Positions 1-10,320 of a DNA stretch of 64,000 nt are shown here, one piece after another. A model generated the notes under the pieces. The model saw only the letters and a list, made by a program, of their open reading frames with translations, was not told the origin of the DNA and did no database searches. Each line of letters begins with the position of its first letter. Positions within the stretch are counted from its first letter, which is position 1. The position numbers were made by a program, and so were the translations under genes. Location: positions 1,261,312-1,325,311 of the forward strand of contig NC_091353.1 of assembly GCF_038502225.1 (NCBI RefSeq), in the 5' to 3' direction. This stretch comes from Cherax quadricarinatus. Its lineage: Eukaryota > Arthropoda > Malacostraca > Decapoda > Parastacidae.

Positions 1-326
1 TCTCATTTTAATAGTTACGGTGCATATTCCTCCATTCACATTTCTAATAGATTTACATTCAGATGTTTCAGAATCTGGAATAGACAAAACTTGCTGGAAA
101 CAAAAATTATTACCTGCCAAGCCGAGCTTAGCCTCAATTCATCGGATCAAGATCTCACACACCTCCGTCCTCCACCCTCCGTCACCTGTCGTTCATATTA
201 CATATTCATGTTACATATTACCCACCAGAGGTTCTCCCTCCTGACGTCCATCACCAGAACTGCAATCGTCAGTCTTTTAAGACAAAGTTCATTATCTCTC
301 AGCCAGAGAATATAACCCTCACTGAG
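1..326. other. No recognised feature
   Basis: I see no convincing coding region, RNA gene or repeat boundary here. Short open frames are present but show no family motif. The segment lies just upstream of a decayed LINE fragment and could be its flank or older repeat debris. Confidence 0.5.
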
Positions 327-515
327 CTTAAGGGTTTGTCCTATGAGGAAAGGTTAAGGAAGCATATGATGACACTGGAGGACAGGAAAAATAGGAGGTG
401 GGGGGTATGATAACGACGTATAAAGTACTGAGAGGAATTGCCGAGGTGAACAGAAGGGACAGAATGTTTCAGAGATGGGATGCAGGAACAGAGGGACACA
501 TCTGGATGTTGTAAA
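327..515 (+). pseudogene. CR1-like LINE, RT carboxy-terminal remnant
   Basis: Reading forward, the DNA encodes GLSYEERLRK, then MMTLEDRK, and after a frameshift YKVLRGI and RDRMFQRWD. These match in order the region just before the carboxy terminus of the intact LINE ORF2 at 35154-38528 (GMSYEERLRE, TTLEDRR, TTYKILRGI, KDRMFQ). The fragment is broken by indels, lacks the RT catalytic domain and cannot be functional. It stops abruptly before the next inverted-repeat element. Family assignment is firm by similarity within the window; the clade name CR1-like is inferred from the conserved carboxy-terminal motifs. Confidence 0.8.
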
Positions 516-550
516 CTTAGACGAGTTTACAACATCTTCAGTCCCCACTC

Positions 551-958
551 CATATGTGGGGTGGGGTGTGGGGTTTGCAGATAGCACGAGGCAAAGTAAC
601 TAGGAGATAGCTAGCTTCTAACTGATCCTAGAATATTCAGGAAATTCTCTCAGTGCCAGTTAATATGCTTGTGTGATTTCTCCTATTTAGCGATTTACTT
701 AATTAGGACGTTAGTAATATAATAATTATAATGATAATAGAAATAATAATACCAGCATTAATAAAAGAAATATTCGGGAATTGTCTAGTCATTATAAGAA
801 AGAGAAACCTGAATAAGAGAGATCACACAGGCATATTGACACTGAGAAAACTTCCTGAATATTCCAGAAGCAGTTAGAAGCTTCTGGCTGGCCATTAGCT
901 ATCACCTAGTTACTTTACCTCATGCTATCTGCAAACCCCACACCCCACCCCACATATG
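551..958. mobile_element. Long inverted-repeat (MITE-like) element
   Basis: The left arm (about 551-690) and right arm (about 811-958) are imperfect reverse complements. Both ends carry the motif CCATATGTGGGGTGGGGTG in opposite orientation, followed by GTTTGCAGATAGCA and CAAAGTAACTAGG-like blocks. A 120-bp AT-rich spacer separates them. No open frame is present, so this is a non-autonomous element or fold-back. I could not identify a superfamily. The CATATG at the outer ends could be part of the element or of the target. Confidence 0.65.
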
Positions 959-1304
959 GCACATATGGGATGGGGTGTGTGGGGGCTGGTGGGTGGTTGG
1001 CATTCGGCTGGGCCGCCCTCATTCAGAGACTCTGGCTGGCACCACCAACACTGCCATATTCTGAAAAACATTCACTTATTTCTCCTGTTGCTGCTTTTTC
1101 CTACATTACGTAGCTCCTGATGACGTACTGAGAAATGTGAAAGAACTTGTCTTAACATTTCCTTAAGCAATACTCATTCAACCACACCTCACAGTTCCCA
1201 AGATAATTACAAAATTTACATAAAAACTGTGCCTTCTAATTGCTACATCTACATTACAATGCCCTCAAATTAATTCTTACACCAGACGTTTAATAGAAAA
1301 TATG

Positions 1305-1545
1305 ACTTTTCAGGGAGAACTTCCAGCACCAACAGACCCCTGGCAGTCTTCAAGCTGGCACTGGACAAGCACCTAAAGTCGGTTCCTGACCAGCCGGGCT
1401 GTGGCTCGTACGTTGGTTTGCGTGCAGCAACAGCCTGGTTGATCAGGCTCTGATCCACCAGGAGGCCTGGTCACAGACCGGGCCGCGGGGGCGTTGACCC
1501 CCGGAACTCTCTCCAGGTAAACTCCAGGTAAACAGTTCCTCCTCT
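1305..1545 (+). pseudogene. LINE 3' end, carboxy-terminal peptide and 3' UTR
   Basis: From about 1316 the forward frame reads TSSTNRPLAVFKLALDKHLK followed by SVPDQPGCGSY and a stop at about 1453. The FKxxLDxxL block is typical of the last residues of CR1/L2-group ORF2 proteins. It is followed by a GC-rich 3' UTR containing GGGGGCGTTGACCCCCG, a short perfect hairpin. A shorter relative of the same tail lies at 54452-54562, so this is a dispersed family. The 5' part of the element is missing. Confidence 0.65.
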
Positions 1546-1858
1546 CATCCTTACCTCTTTGACTCGCTCTGGCCAACCCTTTATCGATATAGAGATGAAG
1601 AAATGAAACTAGTACGCGTACGAAATTATTGGGGGGAACTATAGCAGTGGTAAGACTTATCAACCATACAATACTGAAACAGTTCAGAAACGGCAAATTG
1701 AAAATTATTTGAAGTGATTTAACTGGAAAAGATATATGACATTATTTTAAACATCCAATTAAAGAATATGCCTATAAAATTTTTTATTTTATTCTCCGCC
1801 GTCGTAGAATTTCTAGGCACCATTTTTGAACATTTGAAGCTATATCACTGAGGGTTTA
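1546..1858. other. No recognised feature
   Basis: AT-rich DNA without a supported gene or repeat boundary. Confidence 0.45.
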
Positions 1859-1859
1859 A

Positions 1860-2720
1860 AAATTATCTGAGCCATTCCAGGATGCTGGATGTGGAGAAAG
1901 TTCCTCCAGAAAGGAGGGATATCAGCCCCTTCAGCCCCTTTCAGCCCTTTCACATGATCAGTAATTGGAAGCATATGTAATTCCAGCGTGTGTCATAGTC
2001 ACTCCACTCCTTGCAGGAGACCAGTGTTGCAACCATAGTCACTCCACTCCTTGCAGGTGACCAGTGTTGCAACCATAGCAGGAAAATTACAAGAAACCCC
2101 AGCATCCCTTTATTTCCAAGTTGAGACTATGGTAAAACACTGGATAAGTCTTAAGTCAAGAAATTTGATATCCTGTATTGCATACTGTTTTAGTGTCTAG
2201 CAGGTAAGAGTAATAACACTGAATTCAGCAAATCCTTGGTAAGGAAGGTGCGCAGGACGAAGCCGCAGCAAGGGCGGGTAGACTGCGTTAAGAACTGGTA
2301 CAGGTAACTCGTGATTCGCACGTTTCTGTTCCTCAGTGACAATCTCGGTTATTCATGGTAGAACTATGTTGTGAAGTTACTGCGAAGCAAAGGACAAATA
2401 TTGAAGAACAATGCAGTGTTACCGTGTGTTACGAACAATCTTCAGAGAGAGTGCCACTGAGACACTACTACCTCATTCAAGACAGCAGATACCGGGGTGA
2501 CACTCGAGGGTCAGCTACAAAAACCCAGGTAAGTCTAGGCAGGCATGTACTTGGTTAGGTCGGCTGCACAACAGATAGCTAAGGAATAACCTCCCTGGAG
2601 TTACCAAAACACCCCGTAATTCGTGGCCCATTGAGCCCAAAAAACGTAAGTTGAATTCAACATTCAGTTTCTGAATGATACATTGAAATACATTCATTTG
2701 GGGCAATTATATACTGACGT
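1860..2720 (+). repeat. Unclassified 0.85-kb repeat, copy A
   Basis: This stretch matches, with many small differences, two further copies at 29180-29970 (+) and 30203-31015 (-). Shared landmarks in order are a GGATATCAGCCCCTTCAG-like block, CAGTGTTGCAACCA, CAAGACAGCAGATA and CCCAGGTAAGT, and near the end GCCCATTGAGCC. The CAG|GTAAGT site, seen as CAGGTACxT in the other copies, resembles a splice donor. That would fit an LTR or leader region, but I see no partner LTR or coding domain. A 41-bp tandem duplication (TCACTCCACTCCTTGCAGG core) lies at about 1995-2077. Confidence 0.6.
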
Positions 2721-2772
2721 TTACTTATACCTCATCAATTATGGGCAGTAGAATAGCTGTTCCACATCGGAG

Positions 2773-2945
2773 GATTATTATTATTATTATAATCAAGGGG
2801 GAAGCGCTAAACCCGGAGGATTATACAGCGCCTGGGGGGGGGATGTGGAAGGCATTCAGGCTTAATTCGGGAAACTCGAGCACAGATCCAATTCCCTAAA
2901 TCAAGAGCCCCTCACCAACATCAAGGAACCTTCCTTGAGGGGCCA
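2773..2945 (-). repeat. Dispersed repeat with (TTA)n end
   Basis: A short (TTA)n tract at 2773-2787 abuts TAATCAAGGGGGAAGCGCTA and a G-rich block GCGCCTGGGGGGGGG, then a conserved-looking segment ending CTTCCTTGAGGGG. I recognise this type as a common dispersed repeat of decapod genomes, with a trinucleotide tail like the SINE at 58597-58814. Orientation is inferred from the tail position. Confidence 0.45.
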
Positions 2946-3344
2946 CATCGGAGGAGTCTTGTGGGTGTAGTTGCAGAACGGCTGAGACAGCAACAACGCC
3001 TAGTATTTTTATTCCAGTATACAGATACATAGCATGTATTCTACAGAATCCCTTACACGAAATGGGTTTAACAACAGTGATCATGGGAAGTATTCCAAGT
3101 ATTTGGTCCTCACACAAATTTTGAAAGTTTTAAGCCTATTGGATGAGACATTCTTGAGATATCAGTGAAATAAAACAGAAAGCAGAATGAAGTTGAAAGT
3201 ATTCAGGCAACGTTTTCAAGGCCAATCCTTGGAGATACTTAATAAAGGAATAAGTATATTCTAGTTTAGGAGAGTCTAATATTTTAGGACAGTTTAGTAG
3301 ACAACACACCACTTGCATTTGCTCTCTCCAACAACTCTGCCAAC
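2946..3344. other. No recognised feature
   Basis: Unique-looking AT-rich DNA; nothing supported. Confidence 0.4.
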
Positions 3345-3640
3345 CAGTGGTGGCTTGTGCAGAGGTGCTGCAGAACTGCAGCACCCCCAGATGCTCATGC
3401 CAGACGTATGACTTCATCAACCTTACTCTAAAATAATTTGCATCTGACAAATATATTACAGGAAAAATCTGTTGAATGTTGTTTTCAATGTTTTTGTAAG
3501 GGAATTTTTATTTTATTTTATTTTATATATTTATTTATTTTTTTTTGGTGAAACGATACGATAGTAAAAGTATTACTGGCGTTACATCTGGCAGCAGGAG
3601 CTGCAGTTCCCCCATACGCTATTTTGACGAGCCGCCACTG
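3345..3640. mobile_element. hAT-like MITE
   Basis: The left end CAGTGGTGGCTTGTGC and the reverse complement of the right end, CAGTGGCGGCTCGTC, form terminal inverted repeats of about 14 bp. Subterminal blocks AACTGCAGCACC and GGAACTGCAGCTCC also mirror each other. The 8 bp outside each end (CTGCCAAC and CTAGTACC) share five positions, which is weak support for the 8-bp duplication expected of hAT elements. No transposase is encoded. An A/T-rich homopolymer region fills the middle. Confidence 0.55.
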
Positions 3641-4065
3641 CTAGTACCAACTAAGAAAGTAGGAGAATCGTTCTCTTACCGTACAAAATAGTGTCCTTAA
3701 TCATTAATAGGAAAGTGGAAAAAACACTTAATACTATAAATACTACTAATACTGTCCCTACTTGAGTTATATTTTCACAATTACTATGCCATGGGTGAAC
3801 AATAGTCAGTCAATAATCTGGAGGGAGTTTCTTAACTAAAGTTAGAGTTAGAGTTAATCTTATGTTTGTAAAGAGCTTCCGAAGCCGATTCTTTTAGGTC
3901 TACCTTTTTTTCTTGAATTTACAGCAGGCAGCCACGTTTTCTCAACATTTAATTTTTCTGTGGAAGCCCAATCCTGTTGTTCGATATTGTTAAGGAACCG
4001 GAAGAACGACCACCCTCACTTGCTGAGTTCTGGGTAATTAACATACATAATCGTCCAGTGATGAA
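3641..4065. other. No recognised feature
   Basis: AT-rich DNA without supported gene or repeat. Confidence 0.4.
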
Positions 4066-4375
4066 TTAGACACATATGCAACATATGAGTATCTTTACAT
4101 TAGACTTTTCGATATCTAGTGGCTTTATAAAGACAATACATGGACATGATCTGAAGACTGTAGAAACATATAGAGAAGACTGTGGCAGGCGAGATAATCA
4201 GTCTCCTCAGCCTAGGAACAGACTGAGGAACTGGTTATCTCGTCTTCCAGTGTCTTCTGTCTACATTTCTACAGTCTTCAAATTATGTCTATGTACTGTA
4301 TTAACTAAGCCACTGGATGACGAAACGTCTACGAGGTAAAGTTACCCAGATGATGCACATGGGTCTGATCATCTG
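4066..4375. mobile_element. HHR fold-back element E1 (degenerate)
   Basis: Two arms point outward from about 4210: the left is the reverse complement of the right in blocks such as the CATATGCAACAT/GATGCACATGG tails, TAAAGCCACT and the GTCTTC...GAAGAC segments. Both arms keep the AGCCACTxGATxxC-GAAA hairpin of the hammerhead family, but the catalytic heptamer has decayed (TTTATAA left, TTAACTA right) and the left stem III is altered. I found no clear flanking duplication. It is an old copy of the family described at 28082-29015. Confidence 0.65.
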
Positions 4376-4400
4376 GAAAAAATGTACACTCTTATGAATC

Positions 4401-4610
4401 AGTGACAGTGACAGTGCCCAACAGTGACAATGACAGTGCCCAACAGTGATAATGACAGTGCCCAACAGTGATAATGACAGTGGCCAACAGTGACAATGAC
4501 AGTGCCCAACAGTGATAATGACAGTGCCCAACAGTGATAATGATGGTCCCCAACAGTGATAATGACATTCCCCAACAGTGACAATGACAGTGCCCAACAG
4601 TAACAGTGCA
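4401..4610. repeat. 22-bp minisatellite
   Basis: About nine to ten copies of a 22-bp unit with core CAGTGCCCAACAGTGATAATG, with scattered substitutions (ACAATG, GGCCAAC). Because 22 is not a multiple of 3, all minus frames stay open through it, which gives spurious His/Cys/Leu/Val-rich frames. Confidence 0.9.
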
Positions 4611-4612
4611 AC

Positions 4613-4921
4613 CTCTGTTCAGAGTTTCCCAAAAGCGGCGAATCATGGGTGAAGAGAACGATTTTATATCATTACTCCTCTTTCAGGTAGACCATTTTCA
4701 TTACCGTTTATTTATTTTAGACTGTAATGCTGGAAACACATGTTTCCGAATTATTTTGCAAAACGAACATTAATATACTAAATAAATGAATACATCATTT
4801 ACTGAACATGCAATATTTAATTACAGAAATTAGTTCTTTATCCATCCACCTTCATTAGCAGCGACCTCTGGAAGCCAGTCAGGTATTTAACTAACGTGAT
4901 TCTAACCCAGCTGAGAACCTG
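4613..4921. other. No recognised feature
   Basis: AT-rich interval between a minisatellite and a fold-back family insertion; nothing supported. Confidence 0.4.
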
Positions 4922-4936
4922 CAATAATGGACTCAA

Positions 4937-5079
4937 GGTTGAGGGACTGATTACCTCATTCTTCTCCTATTCTTCAAGCTTCTCCTGTGTATGGACTGAT
5001 GAAGCCACTGTGTGGCGAAACGTTTCCTTAATAAAGATACCCAAGAGTTGCACATGTGTCTAATTTATCAATAATGGAC
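4937..5079 (+). mobile_element. HHR element E2, single plus unit with TSD
   Basis: A 143-bp insertion bounded by a perfect 15-bp direct repeat, CAATAATGGACTCAA at 4922-4936 and 5080-5094. It holds GAGGGACTGATTACCTCATT, a hammerhead core, AATAAAGATACCC and GCACATGTGTCT, blocks shared with the larger family members. Unlike them it has only one arm. Loss of one duplicate would restore the sequence into which it inserted. That sequence is continuous with the LINE 3' end to the right. Confidence 0.8.
4983..5038 (+). ncRNA. Hammerhead ribozyme, type I (E2)
   Basis: Core CTGATGA at 4996-5002, stem II GCCAC/GTGGC with loop TGT, GAAA at 5017-5020, stem III halves AC/GT and cleavage expected after the GTT at 5022-5024. 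Stem I closes with GGA (4993-4995) against TCC (5025-5027), then an internal loop and partial pairing. The outer part of stem I is weaker than in the E6 copies. Confidence 0.7.
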
Positions 5080-5353
5080 TCAAATTAGACAAGTTTAGAT
5101 TTAGAAAGGATATAGGAAAGTATTGATTTGGAAGTATGGTAGTTGATGAGAGGAACATTCTGCCTAGTAGGGTTATTGAGGCTAAAACTTTGGGTAGTTT
5201 CAAATTTAGGTTGGATAAATACATGGGTATTGATTGGGTAGAAATGAAAATTGGGTTGGGCAAATATTCTGATAGTGGGATGGATTGTGAAGGACCTGCC
5301 TAGTATATCCAACAGGCCTGTTGCTGTGTTCCTCCTTTCTTATGTTCTTATGT
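5080..5353 (+). pseudogene. CR1-like LINE 3' end with TTCTTATG tail
   Basis: The forward frame reads MVVDERNILPSRVIEAKTLG and then SFKFRLDKYMG, the usual last block of CR1-group ORF2 proteins, before a 3' UTR ending GGCCTGTTGCTGTGTTCCTC and CTTATGTTCTTATG. Short 8-bp tail repeats are a hallmark of CR1 elements; a relative with three TTCTTATG units lies at 22318-22497. The copy is 5'-truncated and carries only the last residues. Confidence 0.75.
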
Positions 5354-5354
5354 C

Positions 5355-5723
5355 AGTCCTAATAATTTTGATAAGGCTGATTTCAACACTCTTACTGGGC
5401 CATGGAAGGTCATTATCTCTGTATTCTTGTTAGGCAAAACAACATAAGTGCAATTAATGTAACATTTTATTATGGCAACGTTTCGCTCTCCAGGAGCTTT
5501 ATCAAGCCGTTACAAACAATACATGGACACAGAGGGTATATATAAGCTTAGAGTGAGATGTAGTAGCTGTAGTACTGGTAGTAGTAATAGTAGTAATACA
5601 TGTGGTAGAAAAAGTCGACTTGTACATAATTTAAAAGGTTATTCAATCTTATTGCTACCCAAACAATAAGCTACAATAACGTTTTTACTCATGTACAAGT
5701 CGAAGTTTTTCTACATGTGTTAT

Positions 5724-5758
<35 letters not shown>

Positions 5759-5967
5759 GTATTAAAACTACTACACCTAAGTCTACATACATGCACCCTC
5801 TGTGTCCATGTATTGTTTGTAACGGCTTGATAAGGCTCCCGGAAAGCCTAACATTGACATAATAAACCGCCACATTTTACCTAACAAGGATATAGAGATA
5901 ATGAACTTCTTCCATGGTCCAGTAAGAGTGTTGATATCAACCTTATCAAAATTATTAGGGCAAACAC
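5355..5967. mobile_element. HHR fold-back element E3
   Basis: An inverted repeat of about 240 bp per arm (5355-5600 and about 5700-5967). The outer ends CCTAATAATTTTGATAAGG and its reverse complement match, as do CCATGGAAG/CTTCCATGG, CAATACATGGACACAGAGG and its complement, and the TACATGTG region. The middle holds AT-rich DNA and a (TAC)n tract at 5727-5758. The left arm keeps an intact minus-strand hammerhead core; in the right arm the motif after stem II is damaged. No flanking duplication was found. Confidence 0.75.
5464..5516 (-). ncRNA. Hammerhead ribozyme (E3 left arm), U3/A8 type
   Basis: On the minus strand: TTGATAA (5505 to 5499), stem II GCTC/GAGC with loop CTGGA, GAAA (5484-5481), ACGT stem III, cleavage after GTT, and stem I GGC/GCC next to the core. 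C3 and G8 of the usual core are replaced by U and A together, keeping the 3-8 pair. Confidence 0.7.
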
Positions 5968-7139
5968 GACGGTTACTAAAACACAACTGGGTTACAGTCA
6001 CGTTAGTTAAATACCTGGAAGAATTACCTTGTCGGTAATTCTTCAAAAATTAATACTCTCTATTCTGGAACCATTGCCGCACAACCCTGGGAGTGTGCAG
6101 AGAAGAGTTATCGTGCTTAAAGACGGTTCTTACAGGGTATTGGCCCTAACATAGTGTATAATTACCTCCTCTGGCATTACTAGATGCTGGTCAATAATGG
6201 ACCATAGCTCAATCTTGGCCAGAACTTCCACACTGTCAAGATGAATCCAGCCTCACAAGTTGCAGGTTCTGTGACCGCTCTTCACTTCGTAGATGTCACC
6301 GTCATATCAAATCGGAACAGTAAAATACTTGTAATTACATTGAAGTGGGACTGAGTGAGAGTACTTGTGAAACGTGTCTAATAATTTAACATTTCAGAAT
6401 TGAATGGTCAGTGATTAAGCAGTGTATCTTGCCATGGGAAATCGAACAAGTTATTTTCAATCTGTCCATATAACACGACTCCACTGGTCCATTCCTGTGT
6501 CTAGGTTAGGTTGTGCAAAGTGAAGACGAGCCTCAAGTTGTCTGTCAGCCATTCATTTACTGCCAGTGTTTGGCTGGTGTGTCCCATTTCTGACAGTCCC
6601 TGAGCCACATTTGTTTCAATTCTTTCCTTATTATCTTTAGTTTTTATTTGTTTTTTTAAAAACTCATTTAGCAGGGTGAGGTTAAGTCTGTCCACCTTTA
6701 TTTTTAAATTGAGAGATGTTACTTGGATTATATGAAAGTCTTTTCATTGTTATGAGACATACAAATAGCGTAGAATAAAATTGGAACACTCTGTGGGCCA
6801 GTAATTTCATTTTGGTCAACTGACTTCATTTAATCGATGTCATTATGCTCTACGGACATGTTCCAGACTCAAGGCATTCGATGTCTGCGAAAAGCAAAGC
6901 GTAGTACCTTGACAACATTGGCCTTGTACGTAGCACTAAGGCCACCACATCCCTCTGATGTTAAAGGCTCTGAAGGAATGATAGATCAGTCCAGGCCAGA
7001 TCCTGACAAGAGAAGAGTCGTCTTATTCTGTTTTCTAATATTCCAAAAAGTCGTAGAATAGGCGGTGGCAAGCAGTCCAAGAAAGTGGAGCATACTGAAG
7101 GTGTGAGTGCACGCGAGCGCTCGCATCTGATATCTGTAA
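5968..7139. other. No recognised feature
   Basis: About 1.2 kb of mixed-composition DNA. Short open frames (for example around 6840-7060) show no family motif. Nothing else is supported. Confidence 0.4.
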
Positions 7140-7145
7140 TCTGCT

Positions 7146-7397
7146 CTATTGTCGAGCAGATACGAGATAAGTTATGATTTTCCTGGCTATTTTGTTTTCA
7201 AGATTTGCTACATGGTTCTTCAGAGTCAGGTTGGAATCACATTTCACCCCAGGGATGTCAGCATCATCCTCGGGTTCCAACACTCTCCCATTCATTCTTG
7301 CCACCCCTCCAGCATTACCATTATGGTGCCTGGAGACCATAATCATCTGTGTTTTTCCGAAAGCAAATGTAACCTGCCATCGTTTTTCCAAGGCTAA
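7146..7397 (-). pseudogene. LINE reverse transcriptase fragment (RT palm/thumb)
   Basis: The minus frame reads [20 protein letters not shown], then [13 protein letters not shown] and [20 protein letters not shown]. This is the block after the FADD motif in jockey-like or RTE-like reverse transcriptases (W-V-F-GKT-M-VSR, then the LGVxxDxxLTxxxHVxxL block). About 80 residues remain, with no catalytic motif, and the usual LGV is IPGV here. It is bounded by a (TA)n tract on the upstream side. Clade not resolved. It is a different family from the CR1-like LINE in this window. Confidence 0.7.
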
Positions 7398-7439
7398 TCG
7401 CAGTGTTGTTATTGATCAGTACCACTTGTTCGTGGATAC

Positions 7440-7560
<121 letters not shown>

Positions 7561-7794
7561 TATGTATGTATGTATTCATATTTGTGTTTTCTGTCAATGT
7601 ATTCTGTCTATCAACAAATTTTCACATCAAATATACGGGGTGGTAGGAGAAGAAAATATTCAAACAGCTCCAGGAAGAACCATGAGTTTTCCCAGAGTTA
7701 CGTTTATTGTCTTCTCTGAGGATGAGGGTTCCCAGTAAAGTTCTAGAGGTGATACCTTAAAAAATATATATATTTGTGGTAGTGAAGCAGCAGA

Positions 7795-8353
7795 CCGATT
7801 CGGGTACCATGGTTTTGTGTGTCGTAAATCCGAGGAAAAGATTGCAAGACATGAGGAGGTTAAAAACATTATCAAGAGGAGCCTCACAACAGCCGGATGC
7901 CCAGCAGTAAGGGAGCCACCCCAACTATGCAGATCAGATGGCAGCCAGAAGCGTCCAGATGGTATCACACTTCAAGCCTGGACAGACGGCAAGCAGGTGG
8001 TGTAGAACTACACATGTGCATCTGCCTTGGTTGATGCCTATCTCCAATAAACCAGGGAGGAAGGAGGGGCAGCTGCCAGCTTCAGGGAGTCCCAAAAGTC
8101 TAGAAAATACAGAAAACTTGCCCATCATTATATGTTTGTTCCCATAGGCTGAGACACCCTTGGCTCATGGGGTAAGAGTGCATCTAAGTTCCTCAAGGAG
8201 CTAAGCAAAAGATTCAACAGTGTAACCAGGGATCCCAGGGCAGCTAGTGTTCTATTCCAGCGACTCAGCGCTGCAGTTCCGAGGGGTAATGCCTGTTGTA
8301 TTTTGGGCACACACCCCAGCTCTGAGGAGCTGGATGAGATTTTCGCCTTATAA
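7795..8353 (+). pseudogene. Degraded RT carboxy-terminal domain (same family as 13832-14896)
   Basis: Pieces in shifting frames match the second half of the protein at 13832-14896: EEKIARHEEVKNIIKRSL, CRSDGSQKRPDGIT, YTCASAL, FVPIG, LFQRLSAAVPRGN and a final GTHPSSEELDEIF. Stops interrupt it (for example after GKQVV and FVPIG), so it is dead. It lies between two (TA)n tracts, as the better copy does. Function of the domain is discussed there. Confidence 0.8.
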
Positions 8354-8469
8354 TCAGTGATAAACACGTAACAGTATGTACTAGATATGTATCTCTCGCA
8401 CCTCATGTACTGTACATACCATCCTTATATCAACAATGTATCTCTTAAATCTTTTGTACCACATCATGT

Positions 8470-8626
<157 letters not shown>

Positions 8627-8703
8627 CACCTAGTTGTACTCACCTAGTTGAGGTTGCAGGGGTCGAGTCCAAGCTCCTGGCCCCGCCTCTTCACTGGTCG
8701 CTA

Positions 8704-10078
8704 CTAGGTCACTCTCCCTGAACCATGAGCTTTATCGTACCTCTGCTTAAAGCTATGTATGGATCCTGCCTCCACTACATCGCTTCCCAAACTATTCCAC
8801 TTCTTGACTACTCTGTGGCTGAAGAAATACTTCCTAACATCTCTTTGATTCATCTGTGTCTTCAGCTTCCAACTGTGTCCCCGTGTTGCTGAGTCCAGTC
8901 TCTGGAACATCCTGTCTTTGTCCACCTTGTCAATTCCTCTCAGTATTTTGTAAGTCGTTATCATGTCCCCCCTATCTCTCCTGTCCTCCAGTGTCGTCAG
9001 GTTGATTTCCCTTAACCTCTCCTCATAGAATATAGGTCTTAACTCTGGGACTAGTCTTGTTGCAAACCTTTGCACTTTCTCTAGTTTCTTTACATGCTTG
9101 GCTAGGTGTGGGTTCCAAACTGGTGCCACATACTCCAATATGGGCCTAACGTACACGGTGTACAGGGTCCTGAACGATTCCTTATTAAGATGTCGGAATG
9201 CTGTTCTGAGGTTTGCCAGGCGCCCATATGCTGCAGCAGTTATTTGGTTGATGTGCGCTTCAGGAGATGTGCCTGGTGTTATACTCACCCCAAGATCTTT
9301 TTCCTTGAGTGATGTTTGTAGTCTCTGGCCCCTAGACTGTACTCCTTCTGCGGTCTTCTTTGCCCTTCCCCAATCCTCATGACTTTGCACTTGGTGTGAT
9401 TGAACTCCAGGAGCCAGTTGCTGGACCAGGTCTGCAGCCTGTCCAGATCCCTTTGTATTTCTGCCTGGTCTTCGGTCGAATGAACTCTTCTCATCAACTT
9501 CACGTCATCTGCAAACAGGGACACCTCGGAGTTTATTCCTTCCTTCATGTCGTTCACAAATACCAGAAACAGCACTGGTCCTAGGACTGATCCCTGTGGG
9601 ACCCCGCTGGTCACAGGTGCCCACTCTGACACCTCGCCACGTACCACGACTCGCTGCTGTCTTCCTGACAAGTATTCCCTGATCCATTGCAGTGCCTTCC
9701 CTGTTATCCCTGCTTGGTCCTCCAGTTTTTGCACTAATTTCTTGTGTGGTACTGTGTCAAACGCCTTCTTGCAGTCCAAGAAAATGCAATCCACCCACCC
9801 CTCTCTCTCTTGTCTTACTGCTGTCACCATGTCATAGAACTCCAGTAGGTTTGTGACACAGGATTTCCCGTCTCTGAAACCATGTTGTCTGCTGGTGATG
9901 AGATCATTCCTTTCTAGATGTTCCACCATTCTTCTCCTGACAATCTTTTCCATGATTTTGCATGCTATACATGTCAGTGACACTGGTCTGTAGTTTAGTG
10001 CTTCATGTCTGTCTCCTTTTTTAAAGATTGGGACCACATTTGCTGTCTTCCGTGCCTCAGGCAATCTCCCTGTTTCGA
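8704..10078 (-). pseudogene. LINE ORF2, reverse transcriptase half
   Basis: Two minus frames (9285-10064 and 8704-9390) together cover the RT and carboxy-terminal regions. Motifs in order: NYRPVSLT, QHGFRDGKSCVTNLLEF, FLDCKKAFDTVPHKKL (RT motif A with its Asp), GVPQGSVLGPVLFLVFVND (motif B), LFADDVKLM (catalytic Asp-Asp), WLLEFNHTKCKVM, then after a frameshift near 9290-9390 YGRLANLRTAFRHL, YVRPILEYVAPVWNP and the end block FFSHRVVKKWNSLGSDVV. The RT polymerises cDNA from the element RNA at the nicked target. The frameshift after motif C removes the carboxy-terminal part from the RT frame. Confidence 0.9.
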
Positions 10079-10320
10079 TAGATGTATTGAATATTGTTGT
10101 TAGGGGTACACATAGCGCCTCTGCTCCCTCTCTCAGGACCCATGGAGTTGTTATCTGGCCCCATTGCCTTTCAGGTATCTAGCTCACTCAGAAGCCTCTT
10201 CACTTCTTCCTCGGTTGTGTGTACTGTGTCCAGCACATGGTGGTGTACCCCACCTCTCCGTTTTTCTGGAGCCCCTTCTGTCTCCTCTGTGAACACTTCT
10301 TTGAATCTCTTGTTGAGTTC

